DNA of 60,553 nucleotides from Cecembia lonarensis LW9 (GCF_000298295.1 NZ_AMGM01000019.1:1-60553), one strand, 5' to 3'; positions 1 to 8,047 are shown, counted from the first letter of the stretch. Program-made: numbers and translations. Notes: generated by a model from the sequence alone, not told the origin.

Positions 1-2
1 AG

Positions 3-161
3 GCAGAATTGGTTGATGGCGTGATTCTGATTAATCCGGATTACAATGTGGAAATTTACAATATCGTCAAAGCCAAAATCCATGACCTTTCAAGAGGTCA
101 ATTGATGATCCGAATTCAGCAAAAAGGAAAACCCCAAAACACAGGCAACCCTAATAGATAA
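3..161 (+). CDS. C-terminal fragment of an unidentified protein
   Basis: An open frame enters from the left edge and ends at a TAA at 159-161, giving a 52-residue tail that begins AELVDGVILINPDYNVEIYN. The start lies outside the window. The tail is hydrophilic with alternating hydrophobic residues, as in beta structure, and ends in a Pro/Asn/Gly-rich stretch. I do not recognise the family. It converges on the EamA gene, and an inverted repeat with a T-run lies between the two, which supports this being a real gene end. Confidence 0.5.
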   Translation, partial: AELVDGVILINPDYNVEIYNIVKAKIHDLSRGQLMIRIQQKGKPQNTGNPNR

Positions 162-168
162 AACCACC

Positions 169-251
169 CCGCTCCTGCAGCCTTGATTTCTTTTCTAATG
201 ACTGATTAATTATTTTTCATTTTTTTGAAAAGAAAAGCAGGAGCGGATTTT
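169..251. terminator. Long imperfect hairpin between convergent genes
   Basis: A perfect 10-bp inverted repeat (CCGCTCCTGC at 169-178, GCAGGAGCGG at 237-246) encloses a second 9-bp pair (TTTCTTTTC at 187-195 with GAAAAGAAA at 227-235). An AT-rich run follows at 247-259. It sits exactly between two convergent genes, so it probably terminates the upstream plus-strand gene and possibly also the minus-strand gene. Confidence 0.5.
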
Positions 252-1145
252 TTACTTTTTGGAGGTGACATTTAACAACACACCTGCCAACACCAGGAAC
301 ATGCCGGAAAATGCCAACAAAGTAAAGGTTTCATCAAAAATAAAATATCCAAAGCCTAAAGCATATACAATACCCAGGTAACTCAGGCTGGCTACTTTAG
401 AAAGCTGTGCATTCTGATAAGCCATGGTCATAAAATATTGGGCAAACTGAGTAAGTAATCCAACAGCCAGAAGGATAAGCCAGTCCCATCCAATTGGCAT
501 CACCCATACAAAACTGGACCAAATACTCGCAATTGGCACCGTTATCAATGGAAAATAGAACATGATTACCAAAGGATGTTCTCTATTGCTGATTTTCCGA
601 ATCAGATTATAAGCAAAACCCATGGCCAATGCCGCTATTAACCCCACCCCGAGATCAAAAAAAGAGATTCTTGGATCAAAACCCTCTATGATAACTACTC
701 CCACGAAAGATATGCCGAAGTATAAAAACTGTATGGGCCTGACCCGCTCTTTAACAATAAAAATACCTAGAATGGTTGTAAATACAGGCGCTAGGTAATT
801 GATGGTCACCGCCGAAGCCAAGGGGATAGACTGGAGATTGTAAAAAAATGCAATAAGGCCGATGGAGCCTACTATACCTCTTAATACCAGGAGGAGCCTA
901 TTGCTACCTAAAACTGGCACCTTTGCCCTTTTCAACAAAAAATAAGTAAAAACCAAACTGAAGACTGAACGAAAGAGAATGATTTCAATGGCGGGGATAT
1001 GTGCAACCAGTTTCACGGAAACATTCATCAGGGAAAAGAGTAACCCTGCCGTGATCATGTGTTGTATACTTTTATTTCCCAAAATATTGTCTTTTACCGG
1101 AGAAGTTAATGGTAAATAGAAAATCCAACCTAAAAGGAAATCCAA
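252..1145 (-). CDS. EamA/DMT family transporter
   Basis: Inner-membrane permease of the drug/metabolite transporter superfamily, with about ten hydrophobic segments in two EamA halves. The usual boundary features are visible: ILFRSVFSLVFTYFLL in helix 2 and an INYLAPVFTTILGIFIVKERV block closing the first half, echoed by SLSYLGIVYALGFGYFIFDE in the second. Length near 297 residues is normal for the family. The substrate cannot be told from sequence. The first in-frame codon is TTG and the first ATG is at 1058, just before helix 1, so the start is uncertain and could be 1082 (TTG) or 1058. It follows the LolD-like gene by 36 bases on the same strand and may share its transcript. Confidence 0.85.
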   Translation of the reverse strand: MDFLLGWIFYLPLTSPVKDNILGNKSIQHMITAGLLFSLMNVSVKLVAHIPAIEIILFRSVFSLVFTYFLLKRAKVPVLGSNRLLLVLRGIVGSIGLIAFFYNLQSIPLASAVTINYLAPVFTTILGIFIVKERVRPIQFLYFGISFVGVVIIEGFDPRISFFDLGVGLIAALAMGFAYNLIRKISNREHPLVIMFYFPLITVPIASIWSSFVWVMPIGWDWLILLAVGLLTQFAQYFMTMAYQNAQLSKVASLSYLGIVYALGFGYFIFDETFTLLAFSGMFLVLAGVLLNVTSKK

Positions 1146-1181
1146 AGATTGGAACTCTATATGTTATCTTTTAAATACAAA

Positions 1182-1856
1182 TTAAAGTTTAATATTTTTT
1201 TCCAGAGATAAGATTTTTCCGTCCTGCATGGTCAGGGTTCTGTCCGCCATTTTAGCCAACCCTTGATTATGGGTGACGATCACAAAGGTCTGCCCAAAAT
1301 TATCCCTTAAAGTAAAGAAAAGCTTGTGTAGCGCTTCAGCATTTTGAGAGTCCAGGTTGCCACTGGGCTCATCTGCAAATACAATTTTGGGATCATTGAT
1401 CAAGGCCCTAGCAACAGCTACCCTTTGCTGTTCCCCTCCGGAAAGTTCAGAAGGTTTATGGGATAACCTTCCTGAGAAACCTAAAAGCTTCGCCAGTTCA
1501 GAAGCTCTTTTTCTAAGTTCTTGTTCAGGTCTTTGGGCTATTAAGCCTGGAATAAGGATGTTTTCTTCGGCTGTAAATTCAGGGAGAAGGTTATGAAATT
1601 GAAAAATAAATCCGATCTGACTATTCCTAAAATCAGCCATTTTATCTCCTTTTAATTTAGTGACAAGGGTATCTCCTATCCAAACATCACCTTGGTCTGC
1701 TTGGTCTAAAGTTCCCAAAATATGCAGCAAGGTACTTTTCCCAGCACCCGAAGCACCCACAATAGAAACCACTTCAGTGTCAAATATTTCCACATCTACA
1801 CCTTTAAGTACATGTAGGTCTCCATAGTATTTTTGAATTCCTTTTGCCTTCAGCAT
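1182..1856 (-). CDS. ABC transporter ATP-binding protein, LolD/MacB type
   Basis: A 224-residue cytoplasmic ATPase subunit. All catalytic motifs are present: Walker A GASGAGKS near residue 34, Q-loop FQFHNLLPEFTAEENI, signature LSGGEQQRVAVARAL, Walker B IVFADEPSGNLDS and the H-loop VTHN. The signature and GNLDS are typical of the LolD/MacB/FtsE group, in which the ATPase drives lipoprotein release or mechanotransmission through an FtsX-like permease. No permease gene is adjacent in the window, so assignment as LolD itself is inference. The ATG at 1856 is the natural start. It diverges from sucC across a 139-base gap. Confidence 0.88.
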   Translation of the reverse strand: MLKAKGIQKYYGDLHVLKGVDVEIFDTEVVSIVGASGAGKSTLLHILGTLDQADQGDVWIGDTLVTKLKGDKMADFRNSQIGFIFQFHNLLPEFTAEENILIPGLIAQRPEQELRKRASELAKLLGFSGRLSHKPSELSGGEQQRVAVARALINDPKIVFADEPSGNLDSQNAEALHKLFFTLRDNFGQTFVIVTHNQGLAKMADRTLTMQDGKILSLEKNIKL

Positions 1857-1946
1857 TTGCCAGTCAAATTATATGGTAAGATAATTGCCGTCTAAGTAAT
1901 AAGGTTCAAAAATGCTACTTATTTCCTAAAAAGAGGAATGCTTGAC

Positions 1947-1977
1947 TTGAAAAATCAAACAGTAGCGCTTAACTTCG
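1947..1977 (+). promoter_or_regulatory. Bacteroidetes-type promoter for sucC
   Basis: TTG at 1947-1949, a 20-base spacer, then TAACTTCG at 1970-1977, one mismatch from the TAnnTTTG consensus. The sucC ATG is 18 bases further on, so the leader would be short. Confidence 0.45.
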
Positions 1978-1995
1978 GGCAAAAATTTCACAAGG

Positions 1996-3207
1996 ATGAA
2001 CATACACGAATATCAAGCGAAAGAACTTTTGAAAGGCTATGGTGTTAGAATTCAGGAAGGTATCGTTGCTGATACCCCGGAAGGAGCACTGGAAGCAGCC
2101 AAAAAACTGAATGCAGAAACAGGAACTTCTTGGTATGTGATCAAAGCACAGATCCATGCGGGAGGTAGAGGAAAAGGGAAAGTCAAAGAAACCGATTCCA
2201 ATGGTGTTGTTTTGGCAAAAAAGCTTGAAGATGTTTCTGAAAAGGCAAAAAATATCCTTGGAGGAACTTTAGTGACCATTCAGACAGGTGCCGAAGGTAA
2301 AAAAGTGAACAAAATTTTGGTAGCTGAAGACGTGTACTATCCTGGTGCATCAGAACCCAAAGAATATTATCTCTCCATTTTGTTGGACAGGGCAAAAGGC
2401 TGCAATGTTATCATGGCCTCTACTGAGGGTGGAATGGACATAGAAGAAGTTGCGGAAAAGCACCCCGAAAAAATCATTAAGGAATGGGTGGATCCTAAGG
2501 TAGGACTTCAAGGCTTCCAAGCCCGAAAAGTAGCCTTCAAATTGGGATTAGAAGGCAATGCCTTCAAAGAGATGGTTAAATTCATTACTTCTCTTTATAG
2601 TGCTTACATTGGGTCCGATGCTTCTCAATTTGAAATCAACCCAGTTTTAAAAACTTCTGATGATAAAATCCTTGCAGTAGATGCCAAGGTGAACCTGGAT
2701 GACAATTCCCTATTCAGACATAAAAACTTGGCTGAATTACGAGATTTGGCTGAGGAAGATCCTTTGGAAGTTGAGGCGGGTAAATCAGGGTTGAACTACG
2801 TAAAACTTGACGGAAATGTGGGATGTATGGTAAATGGAGCTGGTTTGGCAATGGCTACTATGGACATGATTAAGCTTTCTGGCGGTGAGCCTGCTAACTT
2901 CCTTGATGTAGGAGGTGGTGCCAATGCCACTACTGTAGAGGCCGGTTTTAGGATTATTCTACAGGATCCCAATGTTAAAGCCATCTTGATCAATGTTTTT
3001 GGTGGGATTGTAAGATGTGATCGAATTGCCAACGGCGTAGTGGAAGCTTACAAGTCTATTGGAGACATTCCAGTACCGATTATCGTAAGACTTCAGGGAA
3101 CCAATGCAGAGGAAGGAGCCAGAATAATTGACGAGTCTGGACTAAAAGTATCTTCAGCCATCACCCTGAAAGAAGCGGCACAAAAAGTAAGGGCAGCGAT
3201 TGCCTAA
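1996..3207 (+). CDS. sucC: Succinate--CoA ligase [ADP-forming] subunit beta
   Basis: Beta subunit of succinyl-CoA synthetase, the TCA enzyme that couples succinyl-CoA and succinate to ATP formation; works as a complex with SucD. At 403 residues it is slightly longer than the E. coli protein (388). It opens with [12 protein letters not shown], carries the ATP-grasp Lys/Gly-rich segment [11 protein letters not shown], and in the C-terminal ligase domain has NFLDVGGGA and [11 protein letters not shown], all standard family motifs. sucD is not in the window; in Bacteroidetes the two genes are often apart. A TTG-N20-TAACTTCG promoter lies just upstream, and tRNA-Arg follows by 35 bases. Confidence 0.97.
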   Translation: MNIHEYQAKELLKGYGVRIQEGIVADTPEGALEAAKKLNAETGTSWYVIKAQIHAGGRGKGKVKETDSNGVVLAKKLEDVSEKAKNILGGTLVTIQTGAEGKKVNKILVAEDVYYPGASEPKEYYLSILLDRAKGCNVIMASTEGGMDIEEVAEKHPEKIIKEWVDPKVGLQGFQARKVAFKLGLEGNAFKEMVKFITSLYSAYIGSDASQFEINPVLKTSDDKILAVDAKVNLDDNSLFRHKNLAELRDLAEEDPLEVEAGKSGLNYVKLDGNVGCMVNGAGLAMATMDMIKLSGGEPANFLDVGGGANATTVEAGFRIILQDPNVKAILINVFGGIVRCDRIANGVVEAYKSIGDIPVPIIVRLQGTNAEEGARIIDESGLKVSSAITLKEAAQKVRAAIA

Positions 3208-3215
3208 TGATATTT

Positions 3216-3236
3216 GGCGGTTCAGTTAGAATCGCC
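3216..3236 (+). other. Stem-loop between sucC and tRNA-Arg
   Basis: GGCGGTTC (3216-3223) pairs with GAATCGCC (3229-3236), one G-U wobble, five-base loop. No T-run follows, so it does not look like a terminator. It may be a processing stem if the tRNA is cut from the sucC transcript (inference). Confidence 0.35.
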
Positions 3237-3242
3237 TCAACA

Positions 3243-3316
3243 GCACCTGTAGTTCAACTGGATAGAATATCGGATTTCGGCTCCGAGGGTTGAGGGTTCG
3301 AATCCTTCCGGGTGCA
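3243..3316 (+). tRNA. tRNA-Arg (anticodon TCG)
   Basis: 74 bases with a complete cloverleaf: acceptor GCACCTG with CGGGTGC, D-stem GTTC/GAAT, anticodon stem TCGGA/TCCGA around loop TTTCGGC, T-arm GAGGG-TTCGAAT-CCTTC, discriminator A. Anticodon TCG reads CGA arginine codons. CCA is not encoded. Confidence 0.95.
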
Positions 3317-3320
3317 CATA

Positions 3321-3353
3321 AGCCTTTTGCATAGCAAAGGGCTTTTTGTTTTT
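3321..3353 (+). terminator. Rho-independent terminator after tRNA-Arg
   Basis: AGCCTTTTGC (3321-3330) pairs with GCAAAGGGCT (3334-3343) over a three-base loop and is followed by TTTTTGTTTTT. Confidence 0.85.
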
Positions 3354-3359
3354 GGGTTT

Positions 3360-3379
3360 AATATGATTTTTATCATATT
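3360..3379. repeat. 8-bp perfect palindrome upstream of the universal stress gene
   Basis: AATATGAT and ATCATATT flank a TTTT spacer, 80 bases before the universal stress protein ATG. This could be an operator; no regulator is identified. Confidence 0.3.
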
Positions 3380-3458
3380 TTTCAATGATTAGGGATAGCA
3401 AATAGTTTTTCAAACAAACCTAACTTTATGCAAATCATAAAACCAAACCCAAGTAGTC

Positions 3459-4295
3459 ATGAAAAAGATACTGATCCCCACAGATTTTTCCACTTGTGCC
3501 AATGCGGCGGAAAACTACGGATTACAATTGGCTGAAAAGATGCAAGCAGAAATCATTTTTCTGCACATTGTTATCACACCGGTCGATTGGACAAAACTTA
3601 CTAAGGACCAGGAAAACTTATTTCCAGAAACAAAGGCCTCCATTGCAAGCGCTAAGGAAAAATTAAAAGATTTGATCCATCAGGCTGAGGAAAAGGGATT
3701 GACTGCCAGAAAGATCCTCGTATTTAATGATGGGAATGAAAAAATCCATAAGTATGTAGAATCCGAACACATTGACCTGGTCGTGATGGGTTCCCACGGT
3801 ACATATGGATTCAGAGAGCATATTTTAGGAAGCAATACGTACGGTATGCTTAGAAGGTCTTCTGTTCCAGTATTTGTTGTAAAGGAAAACAACCCCAAAC
3901 ATAAATTAGACACATTGGTATTTGCAACCAATTTTAGGGAGGAAACAGGTGAATCCTTTAAAGCTGCAGAGGCAATTGCTGAAACCTTAGGGGCAAAGCT
4001 TAAGGTATTGTTTGTCAATACCCCGACTTATTTCATGGAAACAAATGACATTATCAACATAGGCAATTCCTACTTGGAAGAATTTGGAAATTATACCTAC
4101 GATATTGAGATTATCAATGCTTTTAAAGAAGAACGGGGCATCATACAGTTTGCAGAAAAAATAGATGCTGACGGTATTGCAGTAATCACTTCCGGTAAAT
4201 CTGACCTGATGCAATATTTCTCTCCAAGTATTACCGAAAATCTGATTGCTATGACAGAGTTACCGGTTATCAGTATTAGGAAACCGAAGAAATAA
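3459..4295 (+). CDS. Tandem-domain universal stress protein (UspA family)
   Basis: 278 residues made of two Usp domains. The first (about 1-145) starts KKILIPTDFS and holds the ATP-binding type loop VVMGSHGTYGFREHILGSNTYGMLRRSSVPVFVV, matching G-x2-G-x9-G(S/T). The second (about 150-278) starts LDTLVFATNF and has a weaker loop (VITSGKSDLMQYFSPSITENLIAMTELPVISI) lacking the clear glycine pattern, so it may not bind nucleotide. Cytoplasmic stress-associated protein; exact role unknown. Monocistronic: a terminator lies on each side, and an AATATGAT palindrome lies upstream. Confidence 0.9.
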   Translation: MKKILIPTDFSTCANAAENYGLQLAEKMQAEIIFLHIVITPVDWTKLTKDQENLFPETKASIASAKEKLKDLIHQAEEKGLTARKILVFNDGNEKIHKYVESEHIDLVVMGSHGTYGFREHILGSNTYGMLRRSSVPVFVVKENNPKHKLDTLVFATNFREETGESFKAAEAIAETLGAKLKVLFVNTPTYFMETNDIINIGNSYLEEFGNYTYDIEIINAFKEERGIIQFAEKIDADGIAVITSGKSDLMQYFSPSITENLIAMTELPVISIRKPKK

Positions 4296-4321
4296 ATTGT
4301 ATTTCGCCCAGTTTCATGGAA

Positions 4322-4348
4322 AGCAGCCCTTTTGGCTGCTTTTTTTTG
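4322..4348 (+). terminator. Terminator after the universal stress gene
   Basis: AGCAGCC (4322-4328) pairs with GGCTGCT (4334-4340), then eight T. Confidence 0.85.
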
Positions 4349-4383
4349 CATAAAAAAGGATAAGACCAAAAGAAATGCATTAA

Positions 4384-4412
4384 ATAAAAAAGCAGGAGAA
4401 AGTCCCCTGCCC
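4384..4412 (-). terminator. Minus-strand terminator of the DUF3078 gene
   Basis: GCAGGAGA (4392-4399) and TCCCCTGC (4403-4410) form a stem with one mismatch; on the minus strand the hairpin is followed by a run of six T. Confidence 0.65.
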
Positions 4413-4523
4413 TTTATATGAAAACTAAACCAACTATTATTTAACTACCACAATTGAAACAAAAATAATACATAAATGTAAATTTCAAAATTATTTAAAA
4501 AAAACCTAGAAAATCACCTTCTT

Positions 4524-5423
4524 TTAATTACCTACTTTATACAAAATACCTAAAGCTAAGCCTTGGCTAAATTGAATACCTGAGGTCATATCTATATCAT
4601 ACACATTGATACTGGTAAAGGTTACATCTACAAATTTGGTGATTTTGGCAATCAAGGTGACATCAAGTCGGTGGTCAATGGTTCTGAAAGCCAGTGTTTC
4701 CAAATTGGAAAACATTTGATACCTGGAGTTGATGGTGAAATTATCATTAAAGGTTTTGTTGTAGGTCATGAATATTTGAAAGGCCAACCATTCCTGACGA
4801 AGGGTCTGACCAGCCGGAACTCCATAATTTTCCGGTACATTATTGATGATACTCCGATCTGTAACAAAAGTAAATCTAGGTGAGAATGGTGCAAACCTCA
4901 AAGCAAATTCATCATTTGGCTTATATTCCATACCAAATCCTGTAGTGATGAAGGCAGGTGCGAAAAAATTTGATATCAAAACAGGTTCGTCCTGAGAAAA
5001 ATCAAAGCCCTGTGCAAATTGGGTAATGAAGTTCAATGATGCAAAATAGCCCCATTTACTGGAGATTTGCCTACCTAACTTGGAGTCAAAAAAGATCCTG
5101 TCATTTGATTTTCGGAAATCCTGTCCTTCATTTTTGACCAAACCATAAATCAATTCCAACTGATTGTCCCAAGACCATTTGCCTTTGGCATAATTTGCCT
5201 TTCCGTTAATTATGGAACCAAGAGCAATGGAGTTGACGCCTCCAGCCTTCCAGTTTCCCGAAAAAGAAGCTTGATTAAAATTTAAACCTATGGATAATCC
5301 GGAATTCCAATAAGTAGTGTCTTTTTTTGAAGATTGCAGGGTATCGATCAAACCCACTTCTGCTTCTTGAGCTAAAGTTAAAAAAGGCACACAAAACAAA
5401 TAAAGAATAAACATTTTTTTCAT
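4524..5423 (-). CDS. DUF3078 domain-containing protein
   Basis: 299 residues with a signal peptide (MKKMFILYLFCVPFLTLAQ, cleavage after LAQ). The rest is rich in alternating aromatic and polar residues, as expected for an outer-membrane beta-barrel. The family hallmark is visible: WKAGGVNSIALGSIINGKANYAKGKWSWDNQLELIYG. DUF3078 proteins are confined largely to Bacteroidetes and have no established function. It stands alone, divergent from the DUF4136 lipoprotein gene and followed by its own terminator. Confidence 0.85.
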   Translation of the reverse strand: MKKMFILYLFCVPFLTLAQEAEVGLIDTLQSSKKDTTYWNSGLSIGLNFNQASFSGNWKAGGVNSIALGSIINGKANYAKGKWSWDNQLELIYGLVKNEGQDFRKSNDRIFFDSKLGRQISSKWGYFASLNFITQFAQGFDFSQDEPVLISNFFAPAFITTGFGMEYKPNDEFALRFAPFSPRFTFVTDRSIINNVPENYGVPAGQTLRQEWLAFQIFMTYNKTFNDNFTINSRYQMFSNLETLAFRTIDHRLDVTLIAKITKFVDVTFTSINVYDIDMTSGIQFSQGLALGILYKVGN

Positions 5424-5528
5424 ATAAATATTATTTTAAATGTAAAATCACGCTAAATTATATGATAATTCTGAAATAACATCAAAATGTAAAACTTTAA
5501 AGTAGATAATCTGAAGTTATCAAAAACA

Positions 5529-5559
5529 TTTTTTCATTAGTATTACGTTAATAATTTTG
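5529..5559 (+). promoter_or_regulatory. Candidate promoter for the DUF4136/Mpo1-like pair
   Basis: TAATTTTG at 5552-5559 matches TAnnTTTG exactly. The matching upstream position holds TTT instead of TTG (20-base spacer). The first gene starts 20 bases downstream. Confidence 0.4.
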
Positions 5560-5579
5560 AAATATTAATCCATTACCCA

Positions 5580-6155
5580 ATGCATCCATTTATAAGAAAA
5601 ATATTGCTTAGCTTCGGTTTATTCATTCTATTTTCATCCTGTAGTTCCATTGAGATCTTCAAAGAAAAAATAGAAATCAAGCCCTACAAGGAATATGGTA
5701 GTTTTGTTATATTAAACCGGGAGGTGGGTTTTAAGGGCTTCAATGATGATTTAATTGACGCATTGGTATCAGATGGACTTTACCAGCTTTTCATAGATCA
5801 AGGTTTGGTTTATGAAAGAGATAACCCTGATCTTATTATCCGGTATTCATCCAATGAGGACTTAAGAGAAAGGGAAGTAATGAACAATATGTATCCGATG
5901 TGGGGATGGAGGGTATGGGATCCTTTCTTTTTTGACCCAAGGTTTAATAATAACCGGGGCATGTATTCCACCAAAAATTATGAACTTATGCAACTTATAG
6001 TGGATTTTATAGATACCAAAAACGATAAGATGCTTATGCAAATCACTGCTGTTTCGGAAATCCACAACCCAAAAGATAAAAAAAGAAAAGTCAGAAAGTC
6101 AGTAGAAAAAGTAGCAGAAACCTATATAACACATATTCAGAGCTTTAAACGTTAA
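5580..6155 (+). CDS. DUF4136 domain-containing lipoprotein
   Basis: 191 residues. A lipoprotein signal is clear (KILLSFGLFILFSSCSS, lipobox cysteine at about residue 21), so the product is lipidated and exported. The mature part has the DUF4136 pattern: a YKEYGSFVI start, a DLIDALVSDGLYQLFIDQGLVYERDNPDLIIRYSS segment, then an aromatic-rich WGWRVWDPFFFDPRF region and a C-terminal VEKVAETY helix. Function unknown. It probably forms an operon with the Mpo1-like gene, which starts six bases after its stop. Confidence 0.85.
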   Translation: MHPFIRKILLSFGLFILFSSCSSIEIFKEKIEIKPYKEYGSFVILNREVGFKGFNDDLIDALVSDGLYQLFIDQGLVYERDNPDLIIRYSSNEDLREREVMNNMYPMWGWRVWDPFFFDPRFNNNRGMYSTKNYELMQLIVDFIDTKNDKMLMQITAVSEIHNPKDKKRKVRKSVEKVAETYITHIQSFKR

Positions 6156-6161
6156 ACACCT

Positions 6162-6479
6162 ATGGAAACAAAATATAAAAGTTTAAAAGAATTCTATCCT
6201 TACTACCTATCAGAACATCAGGATCCAACATGTAGAAAATTACATTTCATTGGAACAGGTCTTTTGTTCTTAATACTTGGCACAGCAATATTCTATGGTA
6301 ATTTTTGGCTACTCTTATTGATACCTGTCGTGGGGTATGGCTTTGCTTGGGTAGGCCATTTCTTTTATGAAAAAAATAAGCCGGCAACATTTAAATACCC
6401 ATTTTACAGTTTGGCCTCTGATTTTGTAATGTTTTTCCATTTACTGATTGGCAAAGAACGCTTTTCTCCAAAAAAGTAA
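6162..6479 (+). CDS. Mpo1-like (DUF962) membrane protein
   Basis: 105 residues. Two hydrophobic segments (about 27-45 and 48-68) and the family residues HQDPTCRKLHFIGTGLLF, WVGHFFYEKNKPATFKYP and SLASDFVMFFHLL are visible. Yeast Mpo1 is an Fe(II)-dependent dioxygenase that alpha-oxidises 2-hydroxy fatty acids; the conserved histidines (H19, H28, and H in VGHFFYEK) fit metal binding. Whether this bacterial member has that activity is inference. Six bases after the DUF4136 gene. Confidence 0.85.
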   Translation: METKYKSLKEFYPYYLSEHQDPTCRKLHFIGTGLLFLILGTAIFYGNFWLLLLIPVVGYGFAWVGHFFYEKNKPATFKYPFYSLASDFVMFFHLLIGKERFSPKK

Positions 6480-6510
6480 GTGTAAAATACAAAATTTATG
6501 GTTTGAAATG

Positions 6511-6540
6511 TTGCAATTAATGAATTTGTTCTTATCTTTG
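6511..6540 (+). promoter_or_regulatory. Bacteroidetes promoter for the response regulator
   Basis: TTG (6511-6513), 19-base spacer, TATCTTTG (6533-6540): a full match to the phylum consensus. The gene starts 40 bases downstream. Confidence 0.7.
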
Positions 6541-6580
6541 TTAAGATTTAAGCCAAAATAATTAATCACCAAGCTGTATA

Positions 6581-6937
6581 ATGGTAAGGATAGTTTTAAT
6601 AGATGATGATCCGATAAGTACCTTTGTTACTGAAAAATTGATTTCAAAAAACATAAAGGTGCCTTATGAGATTTTTAAATACGACAACGCCATCAATGCT
6701 TTAAAGGAAATTCCTAGAATAGACCCAAACTACTTGTTTTTGGACCTCAATATGCCGGAAATGACAGGCTGGGACTTTCTTGAGGAATACCATCCTACTC
6801 AAGGCAATCCTGAAGTCTATATCCTCAGCAGTTCAGTAGATGAAAGGGACATAGACAAAGCCAGTAATTATAGTCTTGTCAAGCAGTATTTATCGAAACC
6901 TTTGGTAAAAAAGTATATCAAGACCATCTTCAACTGA
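6581..6937 (+). CDS. Single-domain response regulator (CheY-like)
   Basis: 118 residues, only a receiver domain. The acidic pocket is DDD at residues 8-10, the phospho-acceptor Asp lies in LFLDLNMPEMTGWDF, the Ser switch in YILSSSVD, and the conserved Lys in LSKPL. No output domain, so it acts by protein contact or as a phosphorelay intermediate. No histidine kinase is adjacent. It has its own consensus promoter, and its terminator stem overlaps the last codons. Confidence 0.9.
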   Translation: MVRIVLIDDDPISTFVTEKLISKNIKVPYEIFKYDNAINALKEIPRIDPNYLFLDLNMPEMTGWDFLEEYHPTQGNPEVYILSSSVDERDIDKASNYSLVKQYLSKPLVKKYIKTIFN

Positions 6938-6952
6938 TGGTCTTTTTTTTTA
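6921..6952 (+). terminator. Terminator overlapping the end of the response regulator gene
   Basis: AGACCATC (6921-6928) pairs with GATGGTCT (6936-6943) and runs into nine T. The left arm is coding and the stop codon (6935-6937) is at the loop edge. Confidence 0.85.
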
Positions 6953-7022
6953 ACTTTTAATATTTCTTTCAAAACACCAGCGCTATACAAACTGTTAAAT
7001 GTTAAAATAAAACATTGATATT

Positions 7023-7508
7023 ATGGCAAGAGTATCTGCAAACCTGATAGCTGCTTTTAGAAGAACAATCCATAAACTCAAACATAATGCCCCTTATCAA
7101 TGGGGGCATATGGGAGCTTGTAACTGTGGTAATTTAGCGCAGGAGCTTACACAGTTGACCAAAGGAGAAATCCATCAATATGCCTTGGAAAAATCAGGTG
7201 ATTGGAATGACCAACTTATTGATTATTGTCCTACAAGTGGATATCCCATGGATTTGATGATTTCAAAAATGATAGAATCGGGATTGACTATTGATGAATT
7301 AAAACATCTTGAGAGACTTTCAGATCAGAAAATATTGGCAAATATACCCTTAGCTAGAAGGCACCATTTAAAGAAAAATGTCAAAGAAGATGTTATTCTT
7401 TACCTAGAGACTTGGGTCTCAATGCTTGAGCATGAATGGTTGAATAAGCATGATAGCGAATTAATCATCAGCAAAGAAAAAAATATCCCACATCAGGTAT
7501 TTGTATAA
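7023..7508 (+). CDS. Conserved-looking protein with HMGACNC motif, function unknown
   Basis: 161 residues, soluble, no signal or membrane segment. I do not recognise a named family. The N-terminal part has a striking GHMGACNCGNLAQ segment (H29, C33, C35), and a further cysteine follows at C69 in DYCPTSG; these could form a metal site (inference). The rest is mostly helical, with a WVSMLEHEWL stretch near the C terminus. It lies alone between the response regulator and the acidic-protein gene on the same strand. Codon use looks like its neighbours. Confidence 0.75.
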   Translation: MARVSANLIAAFRRTIHKLKHNAPYQWGHMGACNCGNLAQELTQLTKGEIHQYALEKSGDWNDQLIDYCPTSGYPMDLMISKMIESGLTIDELKHLERLSDQKILANIPLARRHHLKKNVKEDVILYLETWVSMLEHEWLNKHDSELIISKEKNIPHQVFV

Positions 7509-7576
7509 ATCCTGATTTTATCGTACTTAGCAATACAATCCAATTTAATATTGCACCATTAACTTAACAGTACGCT

Positions 7577-7774
7577 ATGGAGGATTTTGACGATGATTTC
7601 GATGAATTCGACGATTTAGAAGAAGAGGATGAATTCGCTGAAGAGTTTCAGGATGAAGTATATGACATCGACGAAGAAAGTGAATTGATGGATGATAGCT
7701 TCATCGACTTTGAAGACGATGATTTAGATGACGACTTCGAGGATGATGATGACTTCGATGACGATCTTGATTGA
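7577..7774 (+). CDS. Small hyperacidic protein
   Basis: 65 residues, of which 42 are Asp or Glu and none are Lys, Arg or His. Repeating D/E-D-D-F/L units suggest a disordered polyanion. ATG at 7577 and a strong terminator directly after the stop support a real gene, though low-complexity sequence cannot be assigned to a family. Possible roles include nucleic-acid mimicry or binding basic proteins or cations; all are inference. Confidence 0.65.
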   Translation: MEDFDDDFDEFDDLEEEDEFAEEFQDEVYDIDEESELMDDSFIDFEDDDLDDDFEDDDDFDDDLD

Positions 7775-7789
7775 TTCTTAAGGATGGAA

Positions 7790-7826
7790 AGCAGGTGCAT
7801 CATGGATTAACCTGCTTTTTTTGTTT
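7790..7826 (+). terminator. Terminator after the acidic-protein gene
   Basis: AGCAGGT (7790-7796) pairs with ACCTGCT (7810-7816), followed by a T-run. Confidence 0.75.
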
Positions 7827-7833
7827 TCCCATT

Positions 7834-7863
7834 TTGTAGCAAAACTCTTCTGTCCTATATTGC
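7834..7863 (+). promoter_or_regulatory. Possible promoter for the 49-residue ORF
   Basis: TTG (7834-7836), 19-base spacer, TATATTGC (7856-7863), an imperfect match to TAnnTTTG. It lies between a terminator and the ORF at 7898. Confidence 0.35.
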
Positions 7864-7897
7864 GTGAAAATTAAGTAGAACCTATAATTTCAATCAT

Positions 7898-8047
7898 ATG
7901 ACTTTACTAGAGATATTCAGTTCTCCCATAGCATCAGGTGCACAATTGTTCCTCCTGATCGTTTGTATTCTAGCCGGTTTAGGTGCAGGTTTATCTGCAA
8001 TGGATTTCAAAAACACCTCAGCACCAAAAGAATCTGAAGACAAATAA
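7898..8047 (+). CDS. 49-residue single-span membrane peptide
   Basis: ATG at 7898, TAA at 8045-8047; the product begins MTLLEIFSSPIASGAQ. A hydrophobic helix (about residues 17-35, LFLLIVCILAGLGAGLSAM) is followed by a polar, charged tail. The ORF lies between two terminators and has a weak promoter match, so it is probably its own transcription unit. Glycines in the helix (LGAGLS) suggest packing against another membrane helix. Function unknown; a chance ORF cannot be excluded. Confidence 0.55.
   Translation: MTLLEIFSSPIASGAQLFLLIVCILAGLGAGLSAMDFKNTSAPKESEDK

Noticed and set aside
1357..1596. 79-residue plus-strand ORF inside the LolD-like gene
   Set aside because: Antisense to the conserved ABC signature region; no independent support.
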